Origin: Humibacter albus DSM 18994
Lineage (GTDB): Bacteria > Actinomycetota > Actinomycetes > Actinomycetales > Microbacteriaceae
Direction of reading: 5' to 3'
Length of the DNA stretch: 64,000 bases
NCBI RefSeq assembly: GCF_000421825.1
Contig: NZ_ATXT01000011.1
Span: forward strand, 186,001 to 250,000
The translations under genes were made by a program, and so were the position numbers. Shown here one piece after another: positions 10,772-20,168 of this stretch (position 1 is the first letter of the stretch; every line of letters begins with the position of its first letter). Under the pieces are notes generated by a model. That model searched no databases and had not been told where the DNA came from. It worked only from the letters and a program-made list of their open reading frames with translations.

Positions 10772-11806
10772 GTGCCCCGACGCACAGTCCTCGCCGGCGC
10801 AGCGGCTGTCATGGCCGCCGCCGCTCTGCTCTTGACCGGATGCTCCGGCGCGTCCAACGCCGACATGTCCGATGCCGGCAAGTCGGCCTCCGACGCGGCG
10901 TTCCCCGTGACGATCAAGCACGTCTACGGATCGACCACGATCGAGAAGAAGCCGGAGCGCGTCGCGACCGTGGCCTGGTCGAACGGCGAGGTGCCGCTCG
11001 CCCTCGGGGTCGACCCGGTGGGCATGGCGAAGGCGACGTGGGGCGACGACGACAAGGACGGCGTGCTCCCGTGGGTCGAGGATCAGCTGAAGTCGCTCGA
11101 TGCGAAGACTCCGACCCTCTTCGACGAGACCGACGGCATCGACTTCGAAGCGGTGGCCGACACGCATCCCGATGTGATCCTGGCGGCGTACTCCGGCCTG
11201 ACCAAGTCGGACTACGAGACCCTGTCGAAGATCGCTCCGACCATCGCGTACCCGAAGGTCGCCTGGGGCACCTCCTACGAGGAGACGATTCGCATGGACT
11301 CGAAGGCGATCGGACTCGGCGACCAGGGCGAGAAGCTGATCGCGAAGCTGCACTCCGAGGTGAACGCGGCACTCGACAAGTACTCGGTGCTCAAGGGCAA
11401 GAAGATCCTGTTCTCCTACATCGATCCCAACGACCACAGCAAGATCGGCTTCTACACGAGCCACGACACGCGCCCCGGGTTCCTCGAATCGCTCGGTCTC
11501 CCTGCACCCGACGTGGTGAAGCAGGAGTCGAAGAAGACCGACGAGTTCTACACCACGGTCAGCGCCGAGCAGGCGGATCGTTTCGACGATGTCGACCTGT
11601 TCGTGACGTACGGCGACAACGCGAAGAGCATGATCAAGGATCTGCAGTCCGATCCGCTGCTCTCGAAGATCCCCGCCATCGCCGAGGGACACATCGCGGT
11701 GCTGAAGAACGACACTCCGCTGGCTGCGTCCGCCAACCCCTCCGCCCTCTCCATCGGCTGGGGCATCGACAAGTACTTCGCACTGCTGGCGAAGACACTG
11801 GGCTGA
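10772..11806 (+). CDS. Iron-siderophore ABC transporter substrate-binding lipoprotein
   Basis: Protein of 344 aa with a lipoprotein signal: an Arg-Arg start, a hydrophobic stretch and the lipobox LLTGC with Cys24 as the lipid anchor. The mature part is a two-lobed FepB/FecB-type binding protein with KKPERVATVAW and DTHPDVILAAYSG typical of PF01497. It captures ferric siderophore outside the cell. GTG 10772 is used because GGGAG lies 5-8 nt upstream; an ATG at 10760 is in frame but overlaps that site. It is the first gene of a five-gene operon with 7 nt to the permease gene. Confidence 0.9.
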   Translation: MPRRTVLAGAAAVMAAAALLLTGCSGASNADMSDAGKSASDAAFPVTIKHVYGSTTIEKKPERVATVAWSNGEVPLALGVDPVGMAKATWGDDDKDGVLPWVEDQLKSLDAKTPTLFDETDGIDFEAVADTHPDVILAAYSGLTKSDYETLSKIAPTIAYPKVAWGTSYEETIRMDSKAIGLGDQGEKLIAKLHSEVNAALDKYSVLKGKKILFSYIDPNDHSKIGFYTSHDTRPGFLESLGLPAPDVVKQESKKTDEFYTTVSAEQADRFDDVDLFVTYGDNAKSMIKDLQSDPLLSKIPAIAEGHIAVLKNDTPLAASANPSALSIGWGIDKYFALLAKTLG

Positions 11807-11813
11807 CGCCGAC

Positions 11814-12875
11814 GTGACCACCACCACCACCTCGGCTCCCGCGGTGCCCGCCGCGCTGCCGAGCGCCGCCTCGCTGCGGCGCTCGGCGGGCGTGCGCGCG
11901 TTCTGGATCGCCGCGATCCTCGCGGCGCTCGTTCTGCTGTTCGCGGCGTCGGTGGCGTTCGGCGTGCGCGCGGTCTCACCGCACGACATCGTCGCCGCGC
12001 TCGGCGGAGACACCAGCACCGTGGCACGGGCCGCCGTGGTGGCGCGCATCCCCCGCACCGTGCTCGCCCTCCTCGTCGGGGCCGCGTTGGCGATGTCGGG
12101 CACCAGCATGCAGGCGGTGACGCGGAATCCGCTGGCCGACCCGGGCATCCTCGGCGTCTCGGGCGGCGCGGCGCTGGCCGTCGTGATCGGTATCGCTTTC
12201 TTCGGCATGTCCTCGCCGTACGCCTACCTGGCGGTCGCGATCGGCGGCTCCGCGGTCGCCGCCGTCTTCGTGTACGGGGTCGGGTCACTCGGCTCGGGCG
12301 GCGCGACACCGCTGAAGCTCGCCCTGGCGGGGGCCGCCGCCACCGCCGCGTTCACCTCGCTGGTCAGTGCCATCCTGCTGCCGCGTGTGGACATCGTCGA
12401 GACGTTCCGGTTCTGGCAGATCGGCGGGGTGGGCGGCGCCACCTGGGATCGCATCGGCATCATGGCGCCGGTGCTCGTGGTGGGCGCGGTGATCTGCGTG
12501 CTGATGGCCCGAGGCATGAACTCGCTCGCGCTGGGAGACGATCTCGCGACCGGCCTCGGCGTGAACGTGCTGCGCACTCGCCTCGTCTCCGCACTCGGTG
12601 CGGTCGTGCTCTGCGGTGCCGCGACCGCCATCGCCGGCCCAATCGGGTTCGTCGGCCTGGTCGTGCCGCACGTTTGCCGCTTGCTGGTGGGGACCGACCA
12701 CCGTTGGCTCCTGCCGTTCAGTGCCGTCACCGGTGCCGCGCTGCTGGTCGCCGCCGACATCGTGGGCCGGCTCGTGGCACGCCCGTCCGAACTCGACGTC
12801 GGCATCGTGACCGCGATCATCGGAGCGCCGTTCTTCATCTGGATCGTGCGCCGGCAGAAGGTGCGTGCCCTGTGA
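11814..12875 (+). CDS. Iron-siderophore ABC transporter permease 1 (FecCD family)
   Basis: Protein of 353 aa with about nine to ten membrane helices. Family signatures are RIPRTVLALLVGAALAMSG, QAVTRNPLADPGILGVSGGA (coupling region) and GFVGLVVPHVCRLLVG near the C-terminus. It forms the transport channel with the second permease. A low-complexity Thr/Ala N-terminus precedes the first helix. The GTG start at 11814 follows the binding-protein stop by 7 nt. Its end overlaps the next gene by GTGA. Confidence 0.93.
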   Translation: MTTTTTSAPAVPAALPSAASLRRSAGVRAFWIAAILAALVLLFAASVAFGVRAVSPHDIVAALGGDTSTVARAAVVARIPRTVLALLVGAALAMSGTSMQAVTRNPLADPGILGVSGGAALAVVIGIAFFGMSSPYAYLAVAIGGSAVAAVFVYGVGSLGSGGATPLKLALAGAAATAAFTSLVSAILLPRVDIVETFRFWQIGGVGGATWDRIGIMAPVLVVGAVICVLMARGMNSLALGDDLATGLGVNVLRTRLVSALGAVVLCGAATAIAGPIGFVGLVVPHVCRLLVGTDHRWLLPFSAVTGAALLVAADIVGRLVARPSELDVGIVTAIIGAPFFIWIVRRQKVRAL

Positions 12876-13930
12876 CGGTCATGGATGCCCCGCCCACCTC
12901 CGCGCCGGACGTGCGTGACCTCGTGGTCGGCCGCCGCCGGCGCCGGCGCCACCGTCTCGTCGTCACGATAGTGCTCGCCGCGGCCGTCGTCGCGGTCTTC
13001 GCCGGCACGCTCATGGTCGGAGAGTCGTTCTACGGACCGGTCGACGTGATCAAGGTGATCTTCGGGCAGACGGTGCCCGGGGCATCCTTCACCGTCGGAG
13101 ACCTGCGGCTTCCCCGGGCGAGCCTCGGTCTTCTCGCGGGCTTCGCGTTCGGCATCGCCGGAGTGACTTTTCAGACGATGCTGCGCAATCCGCTCGCTTC
13201 TCCCGACGTCATCGGAATCAGTTCCGGTGCCAGTGCCGCCGCCGTGTTCGGGATCGTCGTGCTCTCGCTCGACGGCCCGGCGGTGTCTCTGCTCGCGCTG
13301 GTCGGCGCGCTCGTCACCGCGATGGCCATCTATCTGCTCTCCGATCGCGGCGGTTTCGCGGGAACGCGGCTCATCCTGATCGGGATCGGAGTCGCGGCCA
13401 TGCTGGAGAGCGTCGTCTCGTACGTGTTGTCCAAGGCGGCGTCGTGGGACCTGCAGACGGCGATGAGGTGGCTCACGGGGAGCCTGAACGGCGCAGACTG
13501 GGCGAGCGTCGTACCGGTCGCCATCGCGTGCGCGGTGCTGGTCCCCGTGCTGCTGGCCCAGCAGCGTGGGCTCGGGGCCATGCGACTGGGCGACGACCTG
13601 GCGACGGGGCTCGGAGTTCGGGTGCCTCGCACGAGGGTGTTGTCGCTGCTCGCCGCGGTCGCGCTGCTGGCGATCGCCACGGCGGGCGCGGGGCCGATCG
13701 CATTCGTGGCCTTCATGTCCGGTCCCATCGCCGTCCGGCTCGTCGGCCCTGGTGCCTCCCCGCTTCTTCCCGCCGGGCTGGTCGGTTCGCTGCTCGTCAT
13801 GCTCTCCGACCTCGTCGGGCAGTTCGCCCTCGACGGCCGGTACCCGGTCGGCGTGATCACGGGCGTGCTCGGCGCGCCGTACCTCATCTTCTTGCTCACC
13901 CGTATGAACCGCTCAGGGGGCTCCCTTTGA
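12872..13930 (+). CDS. Iron-siderophore ABC transporter permease 2 (FecCD family)
   Basis: Protein of 352 aa, the FepG-like partner of the preceding permease. It starts VTVMDAPPTSAP, has a basic cytoplasmic segment GRRRRRRHR near residue 25, then nine to ten helices with LRLPRASLGLLAG, QTMLRNPLASPDVIGISSGAS and GPIAFVAFMSGPIAVRL. GTG 12872 overlaps the first permease stop, and ATG 12881 is an alternative. Its stop overlaps the ATPase start (TTGA). The strict overlap series fixes the two permeases at similar levels. Confidence 0.92.
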   Translation: MTVMDAPPTSAPDVRDLVVGRRRRRRHRLVVTIVLAAAVVAVFAGTLMVGESFYGPVDVIKVIFGQTVPGASFTVGDLRLPRASLGLLAGFAFGIAGVTFQTMLRNPLASPDVIGISSGASAAAVFGIVVLSLDGPAVSLLALVGALVTAMAIYLLSDRGGFAGTRLILIGIGVAAMLESVVSYVLSKAASWDLQTAMRWLTGSLNGADWASVVPVAIACAVLVPVLLAQQRGLGAMRLGDDLATGLGVRVPRTRVLSLLAAVALLAIATAGAGPIAFVAFMSGPIAVRLVGPGASPLLPAGLVGSLLVMLSDLVGQFALDGRYPVGVITGVLGAPYLIFLLTRMNRSGGSL

Positions 13931-14838
13931 CCGAATCGCACACTCTCGCTGCGCAGTCGCTGACGCTCGCGTACGGCGAACGCATCATCGTCGACGGGCT
14001 CGACCTCGTGGTGCCGCCGGGGCGGATCACCGCGATCATCGGCGCGAACGGTTGCGGAAAGTCGACCCTGCTGCGCGCGCTGGCCCGCATCCTCGTTCCA
14101 AGATCCGGGCAGGTCGTCCTGGACGGCAAGGCGCTCCACGCCAGGCCCGCCAAGGAGATCGCCCGCACTCTCGGGCTGCTGCCCCAGTCGCCGACCGCAC
14201 CGGAGGGGATCGTCGTGGCCGATCTCGTGGGCCGGGGGCGGCATCCGCATCAGAAGCTGTTGTCGCGATGGAGCGAGCGAGACTACGAGAAGGTGGCCGA
14301 GGCGTTGGCGGCGACGGGCATCACGGACCTCGCGGACCGATCGGTCGACGAACTCTCCGGCGGGCAGCGACAGCGGGTCTGGATCGCAATGGCGCTCGCT
14401 CAGGAGACCGACGTGCTGCTGTTGGATGAGCCGACAACCTTCCTCGACGTCGCCCACCAGATCGAGGTGCTCGACCTGCTCGCCGATCTGAACCGTGACC
14501 GCGGGACGACGATCGTCATGGTGCTGCACGACATGAACCTGGCGGCCCGTTATGCCGACCACATGTTCGCCCTGCGCGACGGGCACCTGATTGCCGGGGG
14601 GCGCCCCAGCGAGGTCGTCACGGACGAGCTGATCCGCACGGTGTTCCGGCTCGAGTCGACGGTGATCGCCGACCCGGTGTCGGGCGCTCCCCTCGTGCTG
14701 CCCCGTGGCAGGCACCACTCCCCCGAGCCTGAGCACGAACGCGGATCCGGGCCCGATTCGATGCACCAGCTGGAGCATCGCGTCGAACAGGTGGCCGAGC
14801 TCGAGCTCTCCTATTCCGGAGGCCGTGATGAGCACTGA
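13927..14838 (+). CDS. Iron-siderophore ABC transporter ATP-binding protein
   Basis: Protein of 303 aa that powers ferric siderophore import. Walker A is GANGCGKST at residues 39-47. The signature ELSGGQRQRVWIAMALAQ and Walker B VLLLDEPTTFLDVAHQ are those of FepC/FecE. The last 45 residues after the ABC fold are a hydrophilic His/Glu-rich extension. The TTG start at 13927 overlaps the permease stop and has AGGGGG about 10 nt upstream; no better start is in frame near the domain. The 3' end overlaps the reductase gene by 11 bp. Confidence 0.92.
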   Translation: MTESHTLAAQSLTLAYGERIIVDGLDLVVPPGRITAIIGANGCGKSTLLRALARILVPRSGQVVLDGKALHARPAKEIARTLGLLPQSPTAPEGIVVADLVGRGRHPHQKLLSRWSERDYEKVAEALAATGITDLADRSVDELSGGQRQRVWIAMALAQETDVLLLDEPTTFLDVAHQIEVLDLLADLNRDRGTTIVMVLHDMNLAARYADHMFALRDGHLIAGGRPSEVVTDELIRTVFRLESTVIADPVSGAPLVLPRGRHHSPEPEHERGSGPDSMHQLEHRVEQVAELELSYSGGRDEH

Positions 14839-15721
14839 CGAGTACCGGTTCTTCCGTGCGCCGGTGACAGCCATCCAGGACCTCACGCCGAGCTTCCGCC
14901 GGTTCACTTTCGGTGGCGATGACCTCGCCGAGTACGGCGATCCGGGATTCGACCAGCGCGTCAAGGTCGTGTTCCCGACGGCACACGTCGGGCTGGACTC
15001 GATGCCGCGCGGCGCGGACTGGTACAGCCGCTGGCGCGAGCTGCCCGAGCACGCGCGCGCTCCCTTCCGCACCTATACGACGCGTGCAGTGCGCAACGAT
15101 AAGCGCGAAGTCGAAATCGACATGGTCTCCCACGACGTGCTCGGCCCGGCGTCCGCGTGGATCGAGGGCGCCTGCGTCGGCGACGAGGTCTTGATCTACG
15201 CGCCGACCACGCATGCGACCGGAGTCAGCATGGGCGTCGACTTCGTGCCGCCGCGGCACACGGAGTCGTTCCTGTTGGCCGGTGACGAGACGTCGGCGCC
15301 GGCGATCGCCGTCATTCTCGAGCAACTGCCTCCGGATGCCCGTGGTGTGGTCGTGTTGGAAGTCCCCCACGCGCGCGACGCCGCCTACCTGCCCCGGCAT
15401 GACGGCTTCGAGTACCGGGTCGCGGCGCGCACCGGTCACGGGCGGCACGCCCACCTCATCGCGGCAGTGCGGCAGGCTGCGGCAGAGCTGGTCCCGGCCG
15501 GACGGGGCGCCGAGGTCGAGGAGCTCGACGACCTGGTCTGGGAGGTACCCCGCACGGCGAAGGGCGGAGCCGCGCTGAAGAGTGCGCCGCTCTACGCCTG
15601 GCTGGCTGGCGAGTCGGCGGGGATCAAGACACTGCGGCGAGAACTCGTGACCGGACACGGCGTGGACCGCCGTGCCGTGGCGTTCATGGGCTACTGGCGC
15701 GAGGGCAGAGCCGAGAACTGA
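14828..15721 (+). CDS. Siderophore-interacting FAD-dependent reductase (SIP family)
   Basis: Protein of 297 aa that reduces ferric siderophore in the cytoplasm to free Fe(II) after import. The N-terminal FAD-binding barrel contains SFRRFTFGGDDL and the flavin motif RTYTTRAVR near residue 80. The C-terminal part has FLLAGDETSAPAIAVILEQLP for nucleotide binding. The closing block GVDRRAVAFMGYWREG, also typical of SIPs, ends the protein. ATG 14828 is preceded by GGAGGCCGTG. It is the last gene of the uptake operon, and its stop lies inside the arm of a hairpin terminator. Confidence 0.93.
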   Translation: MSTDEYRFFRAPVTAIQDLTPSFRRFTFGGDDLAEYGDPGFDQRVKVVFPTAHVGLDSMPRGADWYSRWRELPEHARAPFRTYTTRAVRNDKREVEIDMVSHDVLGPASAWIEGACVGDEVLIYAPTTHATGVSMGVDFVPPRHTESFLLAGDETSAPAIAVILEQLPPDARGVVVLEVPHARDAAYLPRHDGFEYRVAARTGHGRHAHLIAAVRQAAAELVPAGRGAEVEELDDLVWEVPRTAKGGAALKSAPLYAWLAGESAGIKTLRRELVTGHGVDRRAVAFMGYWREGRAEN

Positions 15722-15763
15722 AGAAGGGGTTCCGCGCGCTGTGTGCGGCCCCCCATCTTCAGT
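15717..15763 (+). terminator. Hairpin at the end of the siderophore operon
   Basis: ACTGAAGA at 15717-15724 pairs with TCTTCAGT at 15756-15763. An adjoining AGGGG / CCCCC pairing extends the stem. It includes the reductase stop codon. Confidence 0.5.
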
Positions 15764-15787
15764 GCAACGTGACGCGAGCCGACTGCG

Positions 15788-15813
15788 GTGCGCGGGTTGG
15801 GGTGCCCGCGCAC
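15788..15813 (-). terminator. Hairpin after the DUF59/suf operon
   Basis: Perfect 9-bp stem GTGCGCGGG / CCCGCGCAC with an 8-nt loop, 4 nt beyond the stop of the minus-strand DUF59 gene. No T-run follows, which is usual in this genome. Confidence 0.6.
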
Positions 15814-15817
15814 AGAA

Positions 15818-16147
15818 CTAAATCGCGAAGCCGAGCGCTCTCATCATGTCGCGGCCATCTTCGGTGATGCGTTCGGGACCCCACGGCGGCATCCACACCC
15901 AGTTGATGCGGAACCGCTCGACGACACCGTCCAGTGCCTGGGCGATCTCGTCCTCGATGATGTCGGTGAGGGGGCATCCGGCACTGGTCAGCGTCATGGA
16001 GATGACGAGCGCGTCGTTCTCGTCGTCCCAGGACAGGTCGTAGATGAGACCGAGGTCGACGATGTTCACGCCGAGCTCCGGGTCCATCACATCCTTCAGC
16101 GCGTCTTCGACCTGGTCGTAGAGCGCGGGCGCGAGCGTGGCTGCCAT
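15818..16147 (-). CDS. DUF59 / SufT-like iron-sulfur assembly protein
   Basis: Protein of 109 aa of the MIP18/PaaD family. Its hallmark is DPELGVNIVDLGLIYDL near residue 22. The conserved Cys lies in TSAGCPLTD, and an aromatic C-terminal WVWMPPWGPERIT follows. Members help insert or transfer Fe-S clusters. It is the last gene of the suf operon, 5 nt after sufC with no strong ribosome binding site, so translational coupling is likely. Confidence 0.92.
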   Translation of the reverse strand: MAATLAPALYDQVEDALKDVMDPELGVNIVDLGLIYDLSWDDENDALVISMTLTSAGCPLTDIIEDEIAQALDGVVERFRINWVWMPPWGPERITEDGRDMMRALGFAI

Positions 16148-16152
16148 GATCG

Positions 16153-16959
16153 TCAGCCTACGCTCGCGGTCTCGTCGTCGGTCAGGACGGCGTCGGTGTC
16201 GGCTTCGCCCTCGGAGACGAAGCGCACGTAGCCTTCCTCTTCGAGCTGCTCGGCGAGCTCGGGGCCGCCCTCTTCGGCCACGCGGCCGGCGACGAACACG
16301 TGCACGAAGTCCGGCTTGATGTAGCGCAGGATGCGCGTGTAGTGCGTGATCAGCAGGACGCCGAGGTTGGTGTTGTCGTGGGCCCGGTTGACGCCCTCCG
16401 ACACGATCTTGAGCGCGTCGATGTCGAGCCCGGAATCCGTTTCGTCGAGCACGGCGAACTTGGGCTTGAGAAGCTCGAGCTGGAGGATCTCGTTGCGCTT
16501 CTTCTCTCCGCCGGAGAAGCCCTCGTTGACGTTGCGGGAGGCGAAGGACGAGTCCATCTTGAGGTTGGACATGGCCGTCTTGACGTCTTTGGTCCAGCTG
16601 CGGATGGACGGCGACTCGCCGTCGATGGCCGTCTTGGCGGTGCGCAGGAAGTTCGTGTTGGTCACGCCCGGGATCTCGACCGGGTACTGCATGGCCAGGA
16701 ACAGGCCGCGTCGGGCGCGCTCATCGACGGTGAGCGAGAGCACGTCCTCGCCGTCGAGCTCGATGGTGCCCTGGGTCACGGTGTATTTCGGGTGACCGGC
16801 GATCGTGTAGGCGAGGGTCGACTTGCCTGAGCCGTTCGGGCCCATGATGGCGTGGATCTCACCGGTCTTGATCGTCAGGTCGACACCGCGGAGGATCTCC
16901 TTGGTGCCCTGATCGGTCTCGACGGTGACGTGGAGGTCGCGGATGGCGAGTGTGGACAT
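16153..16959 (-). CDS. sufC: Fe-S cluster assembly ATPase SufC
   Basis: Protein of 268 aa, a cytoplasmic ABC-type ATPase that works with SufB and SufD. Walker A is [18 protein letters not shown] near residue 40. The SufC-specific signature [13 protein letters not shown] and Walker [16 protein letters not shown] are present. The C-terminus carries a 20-residue acidic extension rich in Glu and Thr. It lies 8 nt downstream of the Rieske ferredoxin gene in the suf operon. Confidence 0.97.
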   Translation of the reverse strand: MSTLAIRDLHVTVETDQGTKEILRGVDLTIKTGEIHAIMGPNGSGKSTLAYTIAGHPKYTVTQGTIELDGEDVLSLTVDERARRGLFLAMQYPVEIPGVTNTNFLRTAKTAIDGESPSIRSWTKDVKTAMSNLKMDSSFASRNVNEGFSGGEKKRNEILQLELLKPKFAVLDETDSGLDIDALKIVSEGVNRAHDNTNLGVLLITHYTRILRYIKPDFVHVFVAGRVAEEGGPELAEQLEEEGYVRFVSEGEADTDAVLTDDETASVG

Positions 16960-16967
16960 GATGAGTC

Positions 16968-17294
16968 TCAGACGGCTTTCGTGATTGTCGGGTCGATGAA
17001 GATGTCTCCGTCGATGATCTCGACGGTGAAAACGGGAACCGGCTCATAGGCCGGCAGATTCAGCGGCTTGCCCGTGGTGAGCGAGAACCGTGAACCGTGC
17101 GCCCAGCACTCGAGGGAATCGTCTTCCACGAACCCCTCGCTCAGCGAGATCTCGCCGTGCGTGCAGGTGTCGCCGATCGCATGGATGTCGCCGGCCGAGT
17201 CCTTCACGAGGGCGATCGGCACGCCGCTCAGAACGACGCGTCGCGCCTCGTTCGCGACGAGCTCCGCCGCCGTGCAGACGCGCTCTGCGCTCAC
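16968..17294 (-). CDS. Rieske-type [2Fe-2S] ferredoxin in the suf operon
   Basis: Protein of 108 aa with both Rieske cluster boxes: [11 protein letters not shown] (Cys-X-His) and [10 protein letters not shown] (Cys-X2-His), here spaced as in non-heme oxygenase ferredoxins of the NirD/BphF type. It probably carries electrons for Fe-S assembly or a linked oxygenase; no oxygenase gene is adjacent. The GTG start at 17294 overlaps the sufD stop (GTGA). The N-terminus [13 protein letters not shown] is typical. Its place between sufD and sufC is common in actinobacteria. Confidence 0.9.
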   Translation of the reverse strand: MSAERVCTAAELVANEARRVVLSGVPIALVKDSAGDIHAIGDTCTHGEISLSEGFVEDDSLECWAHGSRFSLTTGKPLNLPAYEPVPVFTVEIIDGDIFIDPTITKAV

Positions 17295-18442
17295 CGTGCA
17301 CCGCCGTCGGCGGTGGTTGCGAGCTCGGCCTCGATCGCCGCCTGCAGGTGCTCCTCCAGTTCTGGCGAGCGGATCTGCTGCACGATCTCCACGAGGAAGC
17401 CACGCACGACGAGGCGTCGGGCCTCGTCCTCGGTGATGCCCCGCGACTGCAGGTAGAACAGCTGCTCGTCGTCGAAGCGACCGGTAGCACTGGCGTGCCC
17501 GGCTCCGACGATGTCGCCGATCTCGATCTCGAGGTTCGGCACCGAGTCGGCCTGTGCACCTTCGGTGAGCACGAGGTTCCGGTTCTGTTCGTAGCTGTCG
17601 GTACCCACGGCGTTCTGCCCGATCAGCACGTCGCCGATCCAGACCGTGTGAGCGCTCTTGCCCTGCAGTGCGCCCTTGTAGGTCACTCGGCTGCGCTGGT
17701 GCGGCGCGTCGTGGAACACGTACACCTGGTGCTCGATGTGCTGTCCGGAGTCGGAGAAGTACGCGCCGAACAACTCGGTGCCCGCGCCCGCACCGGCGAG
17801 GTGGATCGACGGGTTCAGCCGGACGAGACGTCCGCCGAGCGTGACGGAGATGTGCTTGAGCGTGGCATCCCGCTGCACCTGTGCGAAGTGCGTCGCGATG
17901 TGCAGCGCGTCGTCGTCCCATTCCTGAACGGTCACCACGGTGAGGCGTGCGCCGTCTTCGACGATGAACTCGATGTTCTCCGCGAGCTTCGCCTGGCCGC
18001 TGTTACGCAGGATCAGGGTCGCGACGGTGTTCGGCATGGCGCGCACGACCGTGTGGGCGGCGCGAGCCTCTGCTCCGAGCCCATCGCGGGTGAGCACGAC
18101 CTCACGGTCGAGCTCACCGTCGAGCGTGAGAAGCAGGGCCTCCTGGGTTCCCGACCAGGCGGCGGCGGATGCGCGGTCCTCGGGCAGCCCCGCACGAGCG
18201 ACGAGATCGTCGTGCATGGCGATCCAGCGGGCGCTCACACCGTCGACGTCGGTGAGGGTGTACTCGTAGTGCGCACCGTTCAGGCCGTTGTCGACCAGAT
18301 CGTTGATCGGGGCGGCCGGCGTGTAGCGCCATTCGACCTCGCGACCGGTCACGGCCGGGAAGTCGGTGACGTCGCTGGACTTGAAACGCTCGGAGCGGGT
18401 CTGGACGGGGATGAACTTCGGTTCGGTCTCGGTGATCGTCAT
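17291..18442 (-). CDS. sufD: Fe-S cluster assembly protein SufD
   Basis: Protein of 383 aa, a beta-helix scaffold that pairs with SufB and SufC. The C-terminal block GAGHASATGRFDDEQLFYLQSRGI followed by EARRLVVRGFL is the SufB/SufD hallmark, and the central region with HIEHQVYVFHDAPHQRS holds the conserved His. It starts MTITETEPKFIP. The ATG 18442 is 37 nt after the sufB stop with no strong ribosome binding site. Confidence 0.96.
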   Translation of the reverse strand: MTITETEPKFIPVQTRSERFKSSDVTDFPAVTGREVEWRYTPAAPINDLVDNGLNGAHYEYTLTDVDGVSARWIAMHDDLVARAGLPEDRASAAAWSGTQEALLLTLDGELDREVVLTRDGLGAEARAAHTVVRAMPNTVATLILRNSGQAKLAENIEFIVEDGARLTVVTVQEWDDDALHIATHFAQVQRDATLKHISVTLGGRLVRLNPSIHLAGAGAGTELFGAYFSDSGQHIEHQVYVFHDAPHQRSRVTYKGALQGKSAHTVWIGDVLIGQNAVGTDSYEQNRNLVLTEGAQADSVPNLEIEIGDIVGAGHASATGRFDDEQLFYLQSRGITEDEARRLVVRGFLVEIVQQIRSPELEEHLQAAIEAELATTADGGAR

Positions 18443-18479
18443 CCTCAGCGCACTCGCCTTTCAATCGTGACTGAGAGGT

Positions 18480-19898
18480 TCAACCCACACTGCCTTCCAT
18501 GCCCATTTCGATCAGCTTGTTGAGTTCGAGCGCATATTCCATCGGCAGTTCGCGCGCGATCGGCTCGATGAAGCCACGCACGATCATCGCCATGGCCTCG
18601 GCTTCTTCCATGCCCCGGGACATCAGGTAGAAGAGCTGCTCCTCGCTCACCTTGGAGACGGTCGCCTCGTGGCCGAGCTGCACATCATCGACACGGATGT
18701 CGATGGCCGGGTAGGTGTCGCTGCGGGAGATCGTGTCGACCAGCAACGCGTCGCAGCGCACCGTGTTTGCCGCATGGTGGGCCTTCGGATCGACGCGCAC
18801 CTCACCGCGATAGCCGGCGCGGCCGCCGCCGCGGGCGATCGACTTGGACACGATGGAGGACTGCGTGTAGGGCGCCATGTGGATCATCTTGGCGCCGGCA
18901 TCCTGGTGCTGTCCGGGACCCGCGAACGCCACCGAGAGGGTCTCGCCCTTGGCGTGCTCCCCCATCAGGTAGATCGACGGGTACTTCATGGTCACGCGGG
19001 ATCCGATGTTGCCGTCGACCCATTCCATGGTGGCGCCCTCGGCGGCCGTCGCACGCTTGGTGACCAGGTTGTACACGTTGTTCGACCAGTTCTGAATGGT
19101 CGTGTACCGCACGCGGGCGTTCTTCTTCACGACGATCTCGACGACCGCGGAGTGCAACGAGTCCGACTTGTAGATCGGCGCCGTGCAGCCTTCGATGTAG
19201 TGCACGTAGCTGCCCTCGTCGGCGATGATCAGCGTGCGCTCGAACTGGCCCATGTTCTCCGTGTTGATGCGGAAGTAGGCCTGGAGCGGGATCTTGACGT
19301 GCACGCCCGGCGGCACGTAGACGAACGAGCCGCCGCTCCACACCGCGGTGTTCAGCGCAGCGAACTTGTTGTCGCCGGCGGGGATGATCGTGCCGAAGTG
19401 CTCCTCGAAGAACTCGGGGTGCTCACGCAGGGCGGTGTCGGTGTCGGTGAAGATGACGCCCTGCGCCGCGAGGTCTTCGCGGATCTGGTGGTACACCACC
19501 TCGGACTCGTACTGGGCGGTGACGCCCGCCACGAGACGCGAGCGTTCCGCCTCGGGGATGCCGATGCGCTCGTACGTGTTCTTGATGTCGTCGGGCAGGT
19601 CTTCCCAACTCTGAGCCTGCTTCTCCGTGGAGCGCACGAAGTACTTGATGTTGTCGAAGTCGATCTCGGAGAGGTCGGCTCCCCAGTTCGGCATCGGTTT
19701 GCGCTGGAAGAGCTGCAGCCCCTTGAGGCGGCGCTGGAGCATCCACTCCGGCTCATTCTTCAGCGCGGAGATGTCGCGGACCACCTCTTCGGAGAGGCCA
19801 CGACGGGCGCTCGCCCCCGCTGCGTCTGAATCGGCCCACCCGAACTCGTACTGGCCGAGGCCGTCGAGTTCTGGACGGTCGATGAGAACGTCTGACAT
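18480..19898 (-). CDS. sufB: Fe-S cluster assembly protein SufB
   Basis: Protein of 472 aa, the main scaffold subunit on which Fe-S clusters form. Diagnostic blocks are [17 protein letters not shown], the Cys in [32 protein letters not shown] and the end [21 protein letters not shown]. The start ATG 19898 is preceded by CGAGGTAATCACA, with GAGG as ribosome binding site; a longer in-frame start at 20132 is not conserved. It opens the operon. No sufR regulator lies upstream, and sufS and sufU are absent from the window. Confidence 0.97.
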   Translation of the reverse strand: MSDVLIDRPELDGLGQYEFGWADSDAAGASARRGLSEEVVRDISALKNEPEWMLQRRLKGLQLFQRKPMPNWGADLSEIDFDNIKYFVRSTEKQAQSWEDLPDDIKNTYERIGIPEAERSRLVAGVTAQYESEVVYHQIREDLAAQGVIFTDTDTALREHPEFFEEHFGTIIPAGDNKFAALNTAVWSGGSFVYVPPGVHVKIPLQAYFRINTENMGQFERTLIIADEGSYVHYIEGCTAPIYKSDSLHSAVVEIVVKKNARVRYTTIQNWSNNVYNLVTKRATAAEGATMEWVDGNIGSRVTMKYPSIYLMGEHAKGETLSVAFAGPGQHQDAGAKMIHMAPYTQSSIVSKSIARGGGRAGYRGEVRVDPKAHHAANTVRCDALLVDTISRSDTYPAIDIRVDDVQLGHEATVSKVSEEQLFYLMSRGMEEAEAMAMIVRGFIEPIARELPMEYALELNKLIEMGMEGSVG

Positions 19899-20043
19899 TG
19901 TGATTACCTCGTTTTTCTGCCGTCCGTCACCGGTTTCAGACCGGCTCCGACCCCGTGCGTGCGCCATCGCGGGTCGATGACACCGACGTCGGATTGTGCG
20001 GACGGCTGGCGAGCGCGAACGGTGCGCTCGGTGAACGCACACG

Positions 20044-20049
20044 ATTCTA
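20044..20049 (-). promoter_or_regulatory. Candidate -10 box (TAGAAT) of the suf operon
   Basis: TAGAAT on the minus strand lies 145 nt before sufB and would give a long leader. No good -35 is visible. The rest of the 270-bp gap 19899-20168 shows no ORF, hairpin or repeat that I can support. Confidence 0.35.
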
Positions 20050-20168
20050 CAGGGCGAGCCTGGTGCACGTGTGGAATGCCCGGCAACCTCACGGGCCTCG
20101 CCGCTCCGGCGGACGGAATTCGCCCGGCACATCGAAGCCCCGGCGGGAACGCTTCGGGCGACGGCGCG

